The position numbers and the translations under genes are program-made. A stretch of DNA of 6,122 nt from UBA3305 sp002373555. GTDB taxonomy: Bacteria; Bacillota; Clostridia; Lachnospirales; Lachnospiraceae. The stretch covers positions 1-6,122 of the forward strand of contig CAMOER010000065.1 in NCBI GenBank assembly GCA_946612455.1, read 5' to 3'. Below the pieces are notes generated by a model. It did no database searches. It saw only the letters and a list, made by a program, of their open reading frames with translations, and was not told where the DNA came from. Positions 1 to 6,108 of this stretch are shown one piece after another. How positions within the stretch are numbered: position 1 is the stretch's first letter; each line of letters opens with the position of its first letter.

Positions 1-8
1 CGAAATAT

Positions 9-37
9 AAAAACTAGCAGAAAAGTTCTTGACTTTT
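9..37 (-). terminator. Possible weak intrinsic terminator of the small membrane protein gene
   Basis: Read on the minus strand, AAAAGT and ACTTTT (plus-strand 32-37 and 21-26) form a 6-bp stem around a 5-base loop. A second short CTA/TAG pairing is possible below it. The next bases are five T residues (plus-strand A9-A13), then ATATTT. It lies about 40 bases beyond the stop codon of the minus-strand gene, where a terminator is expected. The stem is short and AT-rich, so the call is tentative. Confidence 0.35.
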
Positions 38-74
38 GTTAGCAGGTTTTTGTGCTCAGAACAGAGAGTGCTCC

Positions 75-362
75 TTACTCCTTTTTCCGGTTTGCCTCTT
101 TTTCTGCGATCAGCCGCCGGATCTCGTCTTTCTCTTCCGGGGTCAGTTCCTCCTCATCCTTCCCGCCGGGGTTCTTTTTCATCAACATCAGAAATGCATA
201 GAGAAGGATGGGAATGGCGATCGAAAGGATCATCGTTCCCTTGAGGGCCTGCCTGGACCACTCCGTGCCGATCAGCGCCAGAATGAGGTTCAGGACATAC
301 ATGAGGATGAGCAGTGCAATGCCGATCACGGCAAGGATTCTTCGTTTGTTCCAGTTCTTCAT
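75..362 (-). CDS. Small two-helix membrane protein with charged C-terminal tail, function unknown
   Basis: Encodes 95 residues, not assigned to a named family. What is visible: a basic N-terminus (MKNWNKRR), a first membrane helix at about residues 9-32, a short loop (GTEWSRQALKG), a second helix at about 43-62, and a highly charged, probably helical tail at 63-95 containing LTPEEKDEIRRLIAEKE. By the positive-inside rule both ends should be cytoplasmic. An in-frame ATG exists 30 bases upstream at 392, but it has no ribosome binding site and would lie ahead of the start of transcription from the promoter at 391-399. The ATG at 362 has GGAG (plus-strand 369-372) six bases before it and is preferred. 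Two-helix proteins of this build are common in Clostridia as uncharacterised genes (recollection, not searched). It is transcribed away from the catabolic genes, so no functional link is implied beyond sharing the intergenic region. Confidence 0.8.
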   Translation of the reverse strand: MKNWNKRRILAVIGIALLILMYVLNLILALIGTEWSRQALKGTMILSIAIPILLYAFLMLMKKNPGGKDEEELTPEEKDEIRRLIAEKEANRKKE

Positions 363-390
363 AGTCAGCTCCGTCTGTTTTGCTGATTCC

Positions 391-399
391 ATGATACCA
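391..399 (-). promoter_or_regulatory. Extended -10 promoter for the small membrane protein gene
   Basis: The minus strand reads TGGTATCAT, a TGN extension directly before TATCAT, which differs from TATAAT at one base. No good -35 box lies 17 bases upstream (TGGCGC), which fits the extended -10 class. Transcription would start near 384, upstream of the GGAG site and the ATG at 362 but downstream of the alternative ATG at 392. This supports the shorter protein. Confidence 0.5.
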
Positions 400-428
400 T
401 AAACGGAAGGATCGCGCCACCGCTTCGG

Positions 429-446
429 ATCATCTGATCAAATGAT
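429..446. promoter_or_regulatory. 18-bp near-palindrome, possible operator
   Basis: ATCATCTGATCAAATGAT is symmetric at 16 of 18 positions around a central TGATCA (435-440). The only asymmetric pair is positions 6 and 13. The size and symmetry suit a dimeric DNA-binding protein. Its centre is about 54 bp upstream of the predicted start of the minus-strand transcript, a spacing at which activators can act, and far upstream of the hydrolase promoter. There is no T tract, so it is not a terminator. The protein that would bind is unknown. Confidence 0.4.
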
Positions 447-487
447 AAGAAAATTAAGGGGGGCTTGCGCGGGAAAAATAACCCGGA

Positions 488-562
488 CGATAAGATATTT
501 TATTGATAATAAATAATGCAATAAGATAATGACATATCCGTGTGGAAATGCGATAAGATATT
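488..562 (+). repeat. Three phased direct repeats (CRATAAGATA), candidate activator sites
   Basis: GATAAGATA begins at 489, AATAAGATA at 520 and GATAAGATA at 552, so the intervals are 31 and 32 bp, close to three helical turns. Copies 2 and 3 share the longer form AATGCRATAAGATAWT (515-530 and 547-562). Copies 1 and 3 share CGATAAGATATTT (488-500 and 551-563). A weaker copy, GATAAGAAA (444-452), lies 45 bp upstream of the first. Sites on one face of the helix suggest cooperative binding by a regulator. AraC-family proteins commonly bind direct repeats upstream of the promoters they activate, and such a protein is encoded at 3188-4075. That it binds here is an inference. Confidence 0.55.
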
Positions 563-581
563 TAGCATTAATGAGCAGATT

Positions 582-610
582 TTGAATGGATTTATAAAAA
601 TCATCATAGT
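582..610 (+). promoter_or_regulatory. Weak candidate promoter for the hydrolase-transporter operon
   Basis: TTGAAT (582-587) resembles a -35 box and is followed after 17 bases by CATAGT (605-610), a poor -10 match. Alternative -10 boxes with worse -35 partners are TAAAAT (610-615) and TATAAA (615-620 and 626-631). A start near 617 would put the centre of the nearest direct repeat at about -60, a usual activator position. A weak core promoter fits activator dependence, but the exact boxes are uncertain. Confidence 0.3.
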
Positions 611-639
611 AAAATATAAACAACTTATAAACGTGTTAG

Positions 640-664
640 TTTGCGTAAAAGTTTAATGCGCAAA
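640..664 (+). promoter_or_regulatory. Leader inverted repeat before the hydrolase gene
   Basis: TTTGCG (640-645) and CGCAAA (659-664) are perfect inverted repeats around a 13-base loop and end eight bases before the ribosome binding site. They could form a weak RNA hairpin in the leader or serve as a protein site. A chance occurrence is also possible, as six-base arms are short. Confidence 0.25.
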
Positions 665-672
665 ATACTGCA

Positions 673-680
673 AAAGGAGG
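673..680 (+). promoter_or_regulatory. Ribosome binding site that sets the hydrolase start
   Basis: AAAGGAGG lies five bases before the ATG at 686. The in-frame TTG at 641 and ATG at 656 upstream have no such site, and this sequence would fall inside their reading frame. The start at 686 is therefore preferred. Confidence 0.85.
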
Positions 681-685
681 GAACT

Positions 686-1651
686 ATGAAACACACACCT
701 TTCCCCGGCTATGAGAACCAGTTCCTGGCACAGCATGTAGGTCAGTCCGAAGAACTGGACGCTGCAAGAAAAGCCAACGGCATGGCTCTCGTAGCATTTG
801 ACAAGCCCGAAGGCATGAAGGTGGAAGATAAGATGATTCCCGGCTATGACGAAGGCCAGGAAATCCATATCCGCATCTTCACTCCTGCAGATCTTCCTGC
901 AAATTCACCTGCTGTTCTGGACATCCACGGCGGCGGCTGGGTCGCAGGAAATCTGGATATTGACAATGCACGCTGCGCAGCGATCGCTGTCCGCGTACCC
1001 TGCGTTGTCGTTTCCGTAGAGTATCGCCTCTCCGGTTCTCCCGAAGTCAGCTATCCGATGCCTCTTGAGGATTGCCATGCAGCCTATATGTGGATGCTGA
1101 ACAACGGCGAATATCTCGGTACGAACGGAAAGATCGGTGTCCATGGCTCCAGCTCAGGTGCGAACCTGGCAGCAGGCCTTGCGCTGTATCTGCGTGACCG
1201 CAATGAGCATCAGCCCGAGCTGACGGTCCTGAACTGCCCCTGCGTAAGCAACGGCTTCAACGAGGATTATTCCTATCATCAGAACTTCGATATGAGAATG
1301 GGTCCGGATGTCAAGGCCATCGGCGCAGAGAACTGCTACACCGGCGGTTATTTCGCAGGACTCGGCGGAAAGATGCCTTCCCATTATGCATTCCCGCTGT
1401 ATGCGAATGATGTAGGAATGCTCGGACCGCACTTCATCCTGGTCGGAGAGTATGATACCCTTCGCGACGACGGACTGAAGTATGCATGGCGTCTCTTAAA
1501 AGCCGGCGTTCCCACCGAGATCATGCTCGGCGCGAGAAGCTGCCATTGCTGGACGGCACATCCCGGCGTTTACACAGATCTTACACATGATTCCATCGCC
1601 CTTTCCTTCCAGAGAGAGTTCGGCATGCTGGATCATCTGAAAGTGAAATAA
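686..1651 (+). CDS. Alpha/beta hydrolase, hormone-sensitive lipase (HSL) family esterase
   Basis: The 321-residue protein has the usual length and motif order of the bacterial HSL family (lipolytic family IV), carboxylic-ester hydrolases. The oxyanion-hole motif HGGGW is at residues 81-85. The nucleophile elbow GSSSG is at 154-158 with Ser156 as the likely nucleophile. Asp257 in YDTLRDDG is the likely acid, and His287 in SCHCW, 30 residues later, the likely base. The family usually has GDSAG at the elbow, so this is a variant, but the Ser-Asp-His triad looks intact. There is no signal peptide or membrane helix, so it should act in the cytoplasm on an imported or internal substrate. It is the first gene of a pair with the transporter, 71 bases downstream with no terminator between; GCCGTACGGC (1658-1667) in the gap lacks a T tract. 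Small-molecule ester or lactone cleavage is the likeliest role; the substrate is unknown. Confidence 0.88.
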   Translation: MKHTPFPGYENQFLAQHVGQSEELDAARKANGMALVAFDKPEGMKVEDKMIPGYDEGQEIHIRIFTPADLPANSPAVLDIHGGGWVAGNLDIDNARCAAIAVRVPCVVVSVEYRLSGSPEVSYPMPLEDCHAAYMWMLNNGEYLGTNGKIGVHGSSSGANLAAGLALYLRDRNEHQPELTVLNCPCVSNGFNEDYSYHQNFDMRMGPDVKAIGAENCYTGGYFAGLGGKMPSHYAFPLYANDVGMLGPHFILVGEYDTLRDDGLKYAWRLLKAGVPTEIMLGARSCHCWTAHPGVYTDLTHDSIALSFQREFGMLDHLKVK

Positions 1652-1722
1652 GATTCTGCCGTACGGCGGGTCTGCGCAACTGTCAACATTACTCATAAAA
1701 CACATTAGAGGAGGAAAATTTT

Positions 1723-3108
1723 ATGAGCCCCACCACGATGGCATTTATTATGATCATCATCGTTATCGCGGCGATCCTGTGGAACAAGATCCCGATGAAC
1801 TTCATCATGTTCCTTGTTCCCCTGATCTGCGCCCTGGTCATGGGATATTCCATTCCGGAAGTCAGCGGCGTCATCCTTGATCAGATCTCCAATGTTATGA
1901 AATCAGCCGGCTACATGCTGATGTTCGGTCTGATCTTCTTCACCATGCTTTCCGAGACCGGTATGTTCGATATCATCATCGGCAGGTTCGTTAACCTCAT
2001 TGGTGACAAGATCAATGTCGTTGTTGTTATGGTCATGACCGCTGTGATCGCAGCAATCGGTTATCTGACCGCCAACATGTCCACTACTTACCTGATCGTT
2101 TTTCCGATCATGATCCCCATGTTCAAGAGATTCAAGCTTGATCAGAGATGGGCATTCATCCTTGCACAGACCGCACTTTGCGCAATGTGCTGGCTGCCCT
2201 GGGGCATCGGTGTCGTTAACTCCGCCATGATGGCAGGCGTTTCCCCTGAAGAGCTGGCAACGGCTTCCATTCCGTGGGGCCTGACATTCGTTCCCGGCAT
2301 CATCGCCGAGATCATTTTCTTCACCATCATGCACAAGAAGAAATACGGTACGCTCGGACCGCAGATCGAAGGCGTTGAGGCCGGACAGAAGGCCGATCCC
2401 CTTGCAGGAAAAGAGAATGCGAAGCCCCAGTTCTTCTGGATCAACTTCATCATCTTTGCCCTGGCTGTTATCGCTCTGGCCGTCCTGAAGTATCCGTCCT
2501 ACCTGGTCTTCATCGTTGGCTGTATCGCAGTCTCCCTGATCAACTATCCGAAGGATTTCGGCAAGATCTGGAACAAAGCCGGTATGACATTCTTCAACGT
2601 TCTGGTCATGCTGCTCGGTATCTGCTTCTACCTGGCTGTCTTCAATATGACCAGATTCACCGGTCCTGACGGCGCCAGCGTAGTTGCACTCGGCATGCCC
2701 GGCGAAGGCTTCGAAGTAGCTGTACCTTCCATGGTCAACTCTCTGGCAAGCTTCCTGACCGGTATCTTCCCGCAGTTCCTGATGAAGAACATGTATCTGA
2801 TCTTCCTGCTTCTTGTAGTTCCGATCATCTTCTTCGTACCTTATCAGGTCTACAATGCCATGTATCCGCTCTTCATCTCCATCGGCGCAAGTTTCGGCAT
2901 CGCTCCGATCGCCATCATTGCTCCTTTCGTCTGCAATCTGGCTGCGGCTACATCCAACACACCTATGAACTCCGCTACCTACGTAGGCTGCTCGCTCTGC
3001 GAAGTAGAGGATGTCAAGGGATACTGTGTCTATGCAGGTGTCATCATGTTCTTTGTCAACCTGCTGTCCATGGTACTCGGCATCGTCTTCGGACTTGTAC
3101 ATCTTTGA
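1723..3108 (+). CDS. CitMHS-family carboxylate transporter
   Basis: The 461-residue protein is very hydrophobic, with about 11-13 membrane segments (for example near residues 5-20, 23-42, 58-78, 97-115, 186-203, 237-255, 258-274, 286-307, 353-373 and 435-460). A charged loop at about 204-236 divides two halves. Motifs typical of the CitMHS family (citrate-metal:proton symporters) are seen: ANMSTTYLIVFP at 117-128, LPWGIG at 158-163 with NSAM soon after, and SNTPMNSATYVG at 411-422, each half carrying a serine/threonine-rich stretch next to a break in a helix. The family imports citrate complexed with divalent metal or related carboxylates, driven by protons. Family membership is fairly secure; the substrate is not, because members differ. 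The start is fixed by AGAGGAGG (1707-1714), eight bases before the ATG. It probably shares a transcript with the hydrolase and is followed by an intrinsic terminator. A distant SLC13-type carboxylate transporter is the main alternative. Confidence 0.85.
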   Translation: MSPTTMAFIMIIIVIAAILWNKIPMNFIMFLVPLICALVMGYSIPEVSGVILDQISNVMKSAGYMLMFGLIFFTMLSETGMFDIIIGRFVNLIGDKINVVVVMVMTAVIAAIGYLTANMSTTYLIVFPIMIPMFKRFKLDQRWAFILAQTALCAMCWLPWGIGVVNSAMMAGVSPEELATASIPWGLTFVPGIIAEIIFFTIMHKKKYGTLGPQIEGVEAGQKADPLAGKENAKPQFFWINFIIFALAVIALAVLKYPSYLVFIVGCIAVSLINYPKDFGKIWNKAGMTFFNVLVMLLGICFYLAVFNMTRFTGPDGASVVALGMPGEGFEVAVPSMVNSLASFLTGIFPQFLMKNMYLIFLLLVVPIIFFVPYQVYNAMYPLFISIGASFGIAPIAIIAPFVCNLAAATSNTPMNSATYVGCSLCEVEDVKGYCVYAGVIMFFVNLLSMVLGIVFGLVHL

Positions 3109-3140
3109 TCCATGGATCTGAACAATCAATAAACACAACA

Positions 3141-3167
3141 GAAAGGGCACCCATGCGGTGCCTTTTC
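3141..3167 (+). terminator. Intrinsic terminator after the transporter gene
   Basis: GAAAGGGCACC (3141-3151) pairs with GGTGCCTTTTC (3157-3167) in an 11-bp stem with one G-U pair and a CATGC loop. The T-rich part is short (TTTTCTCC) and partly within the stem, so termination may be incomplete. It starts 32 bases after the transporter stop and ends 20 bases before the regulator start, so it either separates two operons or lowers read-through into the regulator. The perfect palindrome GATCCATGGATC (3107-3118) lies just upstream, overlapping the transporter stop codon. Confidence 0.75.
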
Positions 3168-3187
3168 TCCTATGAGGGAGCAATGGA

Positions 3188-4075
3188 ATGTGGATCAAGG
3201 ATTTTAATTCAGAGCGTGACAATCCGCTGAAAGATCCGCCTTTTGTCGAGATCACGCATCTGTGCTACAGCGACATTCTGCCTGCATGGGAATATCCGTG
3301 GCATGCACATCCTTATGAATATGAGATCACTTTCATCATGAAAGGAAAAGGCCGGCTGGTGATCAACGAGGAGGAGACACCGGTACAGGAGGGCGATATC
3401 TATGCCATCCCGCCGAATGTATATCATAAGAATATTGCGGTCGACGATGCCGGAATGGAATATCTGGTGATCCGTTTTAAACAGAATGATGACAATACGG
3501 AACTGCACAGGTTCTTCTCCGAGCTGGGTCCTGCCATTGCCAGAAGCGGCAGCTACTATGAATATTTCAGAAGCTCCTGTCAGATGCTCCTGAATCTGCA
3601 TGTATCCAACGGCGGCACGGCAGATGAAACGCTTCAGACGATCTGTCTCGGAATGATCAGTCTTGTCAGAATGCTGCTTGAGAACCGCGCGCTGACGATC
3701 CGGACCAAGTCAGACTTTTCCATGAACGACATGCTGGTCTATATTACGGAACACTGTGAAGAGAAGATAACGCTGCAGTCACTGTCGAAGAAGTTTTCGA
3801 TCAGTTCGTCGCATCTGTCCAGGATCTTTACGCAGGCTTTTCACTGTTCGCCGATCGATTATCTGATCAACGCCAGAATGGCCAGGGCGACGGAGTATCT
3901 CGGCCGGACGGAAAAATCCGTGGCCGAGATCGCACAGCTGGTAGGATACGATAATCGTTTCTATTTTACCAATCTGTTTACCAAACGCATCGGCTGCTCG
4001 CCGACGGAATACCGCGAGCGTCTTGCAAGCAAGGATCTTCCGAAAAATACGGAAGAGATCACGTGGCACAAATAA
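3188..4075 (+). CDS. AraC-family transcriptional regulator with N-terminal cupin sensor domain
   Basis: The 295-residue protein has the length and two-domain build of AraC-family regulators. Residues about 25-100 form a cupin-type ligand domain: WHAHPYEYEITFIMKG (38-53), then GDIYAIPPNVYHKN (69-82). Residues about 180-280 form the AraC DNA-binding domain with two helix-turn-helix motifs: LQSLSKKFSISSSHLSRIF (196-214) and VAEIAQLVGYDNRFYFTNLF (245-264), followed by the family ending GCSPTEYR (269-276). It is likely a cytoplasmic activator responding to a small molecule, plausibly the pathway substrate. The start has GAGGGAG (3174-3180) seven bases upstream. No convincing promoter was seen in the 79-base gap; TTGATC (3105-3110) with AATAAA (3128-3133) is a weak candidate. 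The ene-reductase gene follows after 21 bases, so the two are probably co-transcribed. The direct repeats at 488-562 are its best candidate target. Confidence 0.92.
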   Translation: MWIKDFNSERDNPLKDPPFVEITHLCYSDILPAWEYPWHAHPYEYEITFIMKGKGRLVINEEETPVQEGDIYAIPPNVYHKNIAVDDAGMEYLVIRFKQNDDNTELHRFFSELGPAIARSGSYYEYFRSSCQMLLNLHVSNGGTADETLQTICLGMISLVRMLLENRALTIRTKSDFSMNDMLVYITEHCEEKITLQSLSKKFSISSSHLSRIFTQAFHCSPIDYLINARMARATEYLGRTEKSVAEIAQLVGYDNRFYFTNLFTKRIGCSPTEYRERLASKDLPKNTEEITWHK

Positions 4076-4096
4076 CCTTCAGGAGGAGACATAAGC

Positions 4097-6046
4097 ATGG
4101 AAAGAAAATTTCCGAATCTCTGCAAACCGCTTCAGGTAGGCATGGTGACCTTCCGCAACCGTATGTGGTCTGCGCCTATGGGCGGCACCGATATCACAAA
4201 AGACGGCTGCATCGGTCCGATGTCCACGAAGTTTTATGAATACCGCTCCAAGGGCGGCGCGGGAGCTGTTACGGTTTCCGAATGCATGGTCCATCCCGAG
4301 ACCGACGGCTCTCATGCATACCATATCGATCTGGCGGTTCCTGGCAATCTGGCAAGCCATACCATGACCGCGGATGCCATCAAGCGCCACGGCGGGATCC
4401 CCAGCCTGGAGCTTTCCCACTCCGGACAGTTCGCCGGCACTTACATGACCGATAAGAAAAAACAGAAGGAGATGGTGCAGTACGGCGTCAGTCCTTCCGT
4501 GCGTGCTGACGGGATGGAGATCCGTCCTCTGACAAAGGAGCAGATCGATGATATCGTGCGCTCTTACGGCGAAGTCGCGGGCAACGCAAAGAGAGCCGGG
4601 TATGAAATGCTCATGGTGCACGGCGGTCACGGATGGCTGATCAACCAGTTCCTTTCCCCGCTGTTCAACAAGAGAGAAGATGAATACGGCGGATCCCTGG
4701 AAAACAGGACCAGATTTGCGAAGGAAGTCCTCACCAGCGTCAGAAACGCTGTCGGTCCCGGATTCCCGATCGAATTCCGCATGAGCGGCGCAGAGTTCTG
4801 CGAGGGCGGTTATGATCTCGATGAAGGCGTCCGGATCGCGCAGGAGATCGAGCCTTACTGTGATATCATCCATGTTTCTGCGGGTACCTATCAGAAAACC
4901 TTCGGCATCACGCATCCTTCGTCCTTCGAGGACCATGGCAGAAATGTCTATCTGGCTGCCGAGATCAAAAAGCATGTCAGCAAGCCTGTCGCAACGATCG
5001 GCGGCCTGACAGATCCTGCCATGATGGAAGAGATCATCGCTTCCGGCAAAGCCGATATCTGCTACATGGGACGTCAGCTCCTGGCGGATCCGTATTTTCC
5101 CCGCAAGGTATACGAGGGACGCGACGAAGAGATCAAGCACTGCCTGCGCTGCTTCGTATGTATGGCGGAGCGTGCCGCAACATCTACACGCCGCTGCTGC
5201 ATCAATCCTGTGATCGGACGTGAGAGCGACGGCATGGAGATCACCCCGGCACTGGAAAAGAAGAAAGTGCTCGTTGTCGGCGCCGGCCCCGGCGGAACGG
5301 AAGCTGCGCTCACAGCGGCAAAGCGCGGTCATGAAGTCATTCTGTGTGACGAAAATGAGGAAGTGGGCGGCATCTTAAAGAGCGAGAGAGCACTGCCCTT
5401 CAAGTATGAGATGTATCAGCTCGGCGTGACGCAGGAAATCCTCTGCAGAAAAGCGGGCGTCGATATCCGTCTGAATACAAAGGTGACCCCGGAGTATGCG
5501 AAGTCGCTGAACGCGGATGCGATCATCATTGCCGTTGGTTCTGAACCGCTCGTTCCTCCGATTCCCGGTCTGCGGGACGGAAAGAACGTTGTGATCGTCA
5601 ATAACTATTATAAAGAGAAGGATAAAGTTGCCGATGAAGTCGTCGTCTTCGGCGGCGGCCTGGCCGGCTGCGAAGCGGCTGTCCATCTCGGCATGGAAGG
5701 CAAGAAAGTGCATCTGGTCGAAATGCGGGATGTGCTCGCGCCGGATGCCAATGTCCGTCATCGTCCGCTCCTTCTGAAGGAGATCGACAAGTATGTTACC
5801 GTACATACCGGTTACAAGGGACTGGAAGTGACAGAGGACGGCATTATCTGCGAAGATAAGAATGGAGAGAAGCATCTCGTTCCCGGAAAGACCGTGATCT
5901 GTGCGCTCGGACAGAGAGCCCGGAGCAAGGCAGCCGAAGAGCTTCTCGACTGCGCGCCCTGGACGATCCGGATCGGAGACTGCAACCGTGCATCGACGAT
6001 CACGAATGCGGTTTATCAGGGGTATCACGCAGCACTTGATCTGTAA
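4097..6046 (+). CDS. FMN/4Fe-4S/FAD ene-reductase of the 2,4-dienoyl-CoA reductase / BaiCD type
   Basis: The 649 residues match the usual length of the FadH-like Old Yellow Enzyme group, which reduces double bonds conjugated to a carbonyl or thioester using NAD(P)H. Residues about 1-345 are the FMN-binding TIM barrel: RNRMWSAPM (20-28), HGGHGWLINQFLSP (175-188), DEYGGSLENR (195-204), EFRMSG (226-231) and MGRQLLADP (324-332). Cys349, Cys352, Cys355 and Cys367 (CxxCxxC then a fourth Cys) should hold a 4Fe-4S cluster. VVGAGPGG (393-400) begins the FAD domain; VVVFGGGLAG (515-524) begins the NAD(P) domain, where Glu542 in HLVEMRD suggests NADH (inference). IGDC (626-629) and ITNAVYQGYHAA (635-646) close the FAD site. 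Trp180 stands where characterised relatives have the proton-donor Tyr; His175 and His178 are kept. No signal peptide, so cytoplasmic. AGGAGGAG (4081-4088) fixes the start. The substrate is unknown: an unsaturated acid, acyl-CoA, steroid or aromatic compound is possible. Confidence 0.9.
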   Translation: MERKFPNLCKPLQVGMVTFRNRMWSAPMGGTDITKDGCIGPMSTKFYEYRSKGGAGAVTVSECMVHPETDGSHAYHIDLAVPGNLASHTMTADAIKRHGGIPSLELSHSGQFAGTYMTDKKKQKEMVQYGVSPSVRADGMEIRPLTKEQIDDIVRSYGEVAGNAKRAGYEMLMVHGGHGWLINQFLSPLFNKREDEYGGSLENRTRFAKEVLTSVRNAVGPGFPIEFRMSGAEFCEGGYDLDEGVRIAQEIEPYCDIIHVSAGTYQKTFGITHPSSFEDHGRNVYLAAEIKKHVSKPVATIGGLTDPAMMEEIIASGKADICYMGRQLLADPYFPRKVYEGRDEEIKHCLRCFVCMAERAATSTRRCCINPVIGRESDGMEITPALEKKKVLVVGAGPGGTEAALTAAKRGHEVILCDENEEVGGILKSERALPFKYEMYQLGVTQEILCRKAGVDIRLNTKVTPEYAKSLNADAIIIAVGSEPLVPPIPGLRDGKNVVIVNNYYKEKDKVADEVVVFGGGLAGCEAAVHLGMEGKKVHLVEMRDVLAPDANVRHRPLLLKEIDKYVTVHTGYKGLEVTEDGIICEDKNGEKHLVPGKTVICALGQRARSKAAEELLDCAPWTIRIGDCNRASTITNAVYQGYHAALDL

Positions 6047-6071
6047 AGAACGTCCTGCTGCATACAGAAAC

Positions 6072-6108
6072 GGGCTGTCGCATCAGATGATGCGGCAGTC
6101 TTCTTTTA
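6072..6108 (+). terminator. Intrinsic terminator after the ene-reductase gene
   Basis: CTGTCGCATC (6075-6084) pairs with GATGCGGCAG (6089-6098) in a 10-bp stem with one U-G pair and an AGAT loop. Three further pairs at the base (GGG with TCT) include two wobbles. A T-rich tail, TCTTCTTTT, follows from 6099. It begins 25 bases after the stop codon and likely ends the regulator/ene-reductase transcript. Nothing is recognised from 6109 to 6122. Confidence 0.8.

Larger units (their letters stand above)
363..685. other. AT-rich divergent control region without a gene
   Basis: About 320 bases separate the minus-strand membrane protein gene from the plus-strand hydrolase gene. Base composition becomes strongly AT-rich after about 445, unlike the flanking genes. 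No plausible protein gene was found: the short frames here lack ribosome binding sites. The region holds the extended -10 promoter, an 18-bp near-palindrome, three phased direct repeats, a weak forward promoter and a leader inverted repeat, each listed separately. This is far more control sequence than lies ahead of any other gene in the window. Confidence 0.75.

Noticed and set aside
51..73. Two copies of GTGCTC near the left end, considered as a terminator hairpin
   Set aside because: They are direct rather than inverted repeats, so they cannot pair as a stem.
36..386. A 116-codon plus-strand frame over the small membrane protein gene
   Set aside because: The minus-strand reading has two clean membrane helices, a charged tail, a ribosome binding site and a promoter. 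The plus-strand frame shows none of these.
827..835. Another repeat-like sequence, GATAAGATG, within the hydrolase gene
   Set aside because: It encodes Asp-Lys-Met in frame, lies 275 bp from the array without phasing, and GATAAG recurs wherever Asp-Lys is encoded, so chance is the simpler explanation.
3183..3230. A 15-codon out-of-frame ATG frame overlapping the start of the AraC gene
   Set aside because: The GAGGGAG site is only two bases from this ATG but seven from the AraC ATG at 3188, so initiation at 3188 is strongly favoured.
1903..3255. A 450-codon open frame on the minus strand, opposite the transporter gene
   Set aside because: It is the antisense shadow of a clear transporter gene. 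The translation is rich in Asp, His, Glu and Gly with no recognisable domain, as expected from reading hydrophobic codons backwards.
4079..5332. A 417-codon open frame on the minus strand, opposite the ene-reductase gene
   Set aside because: It covers the conserved flavoenzyme domains in antisense, has no recognised motifs, and spans no independent intergenic sequence.
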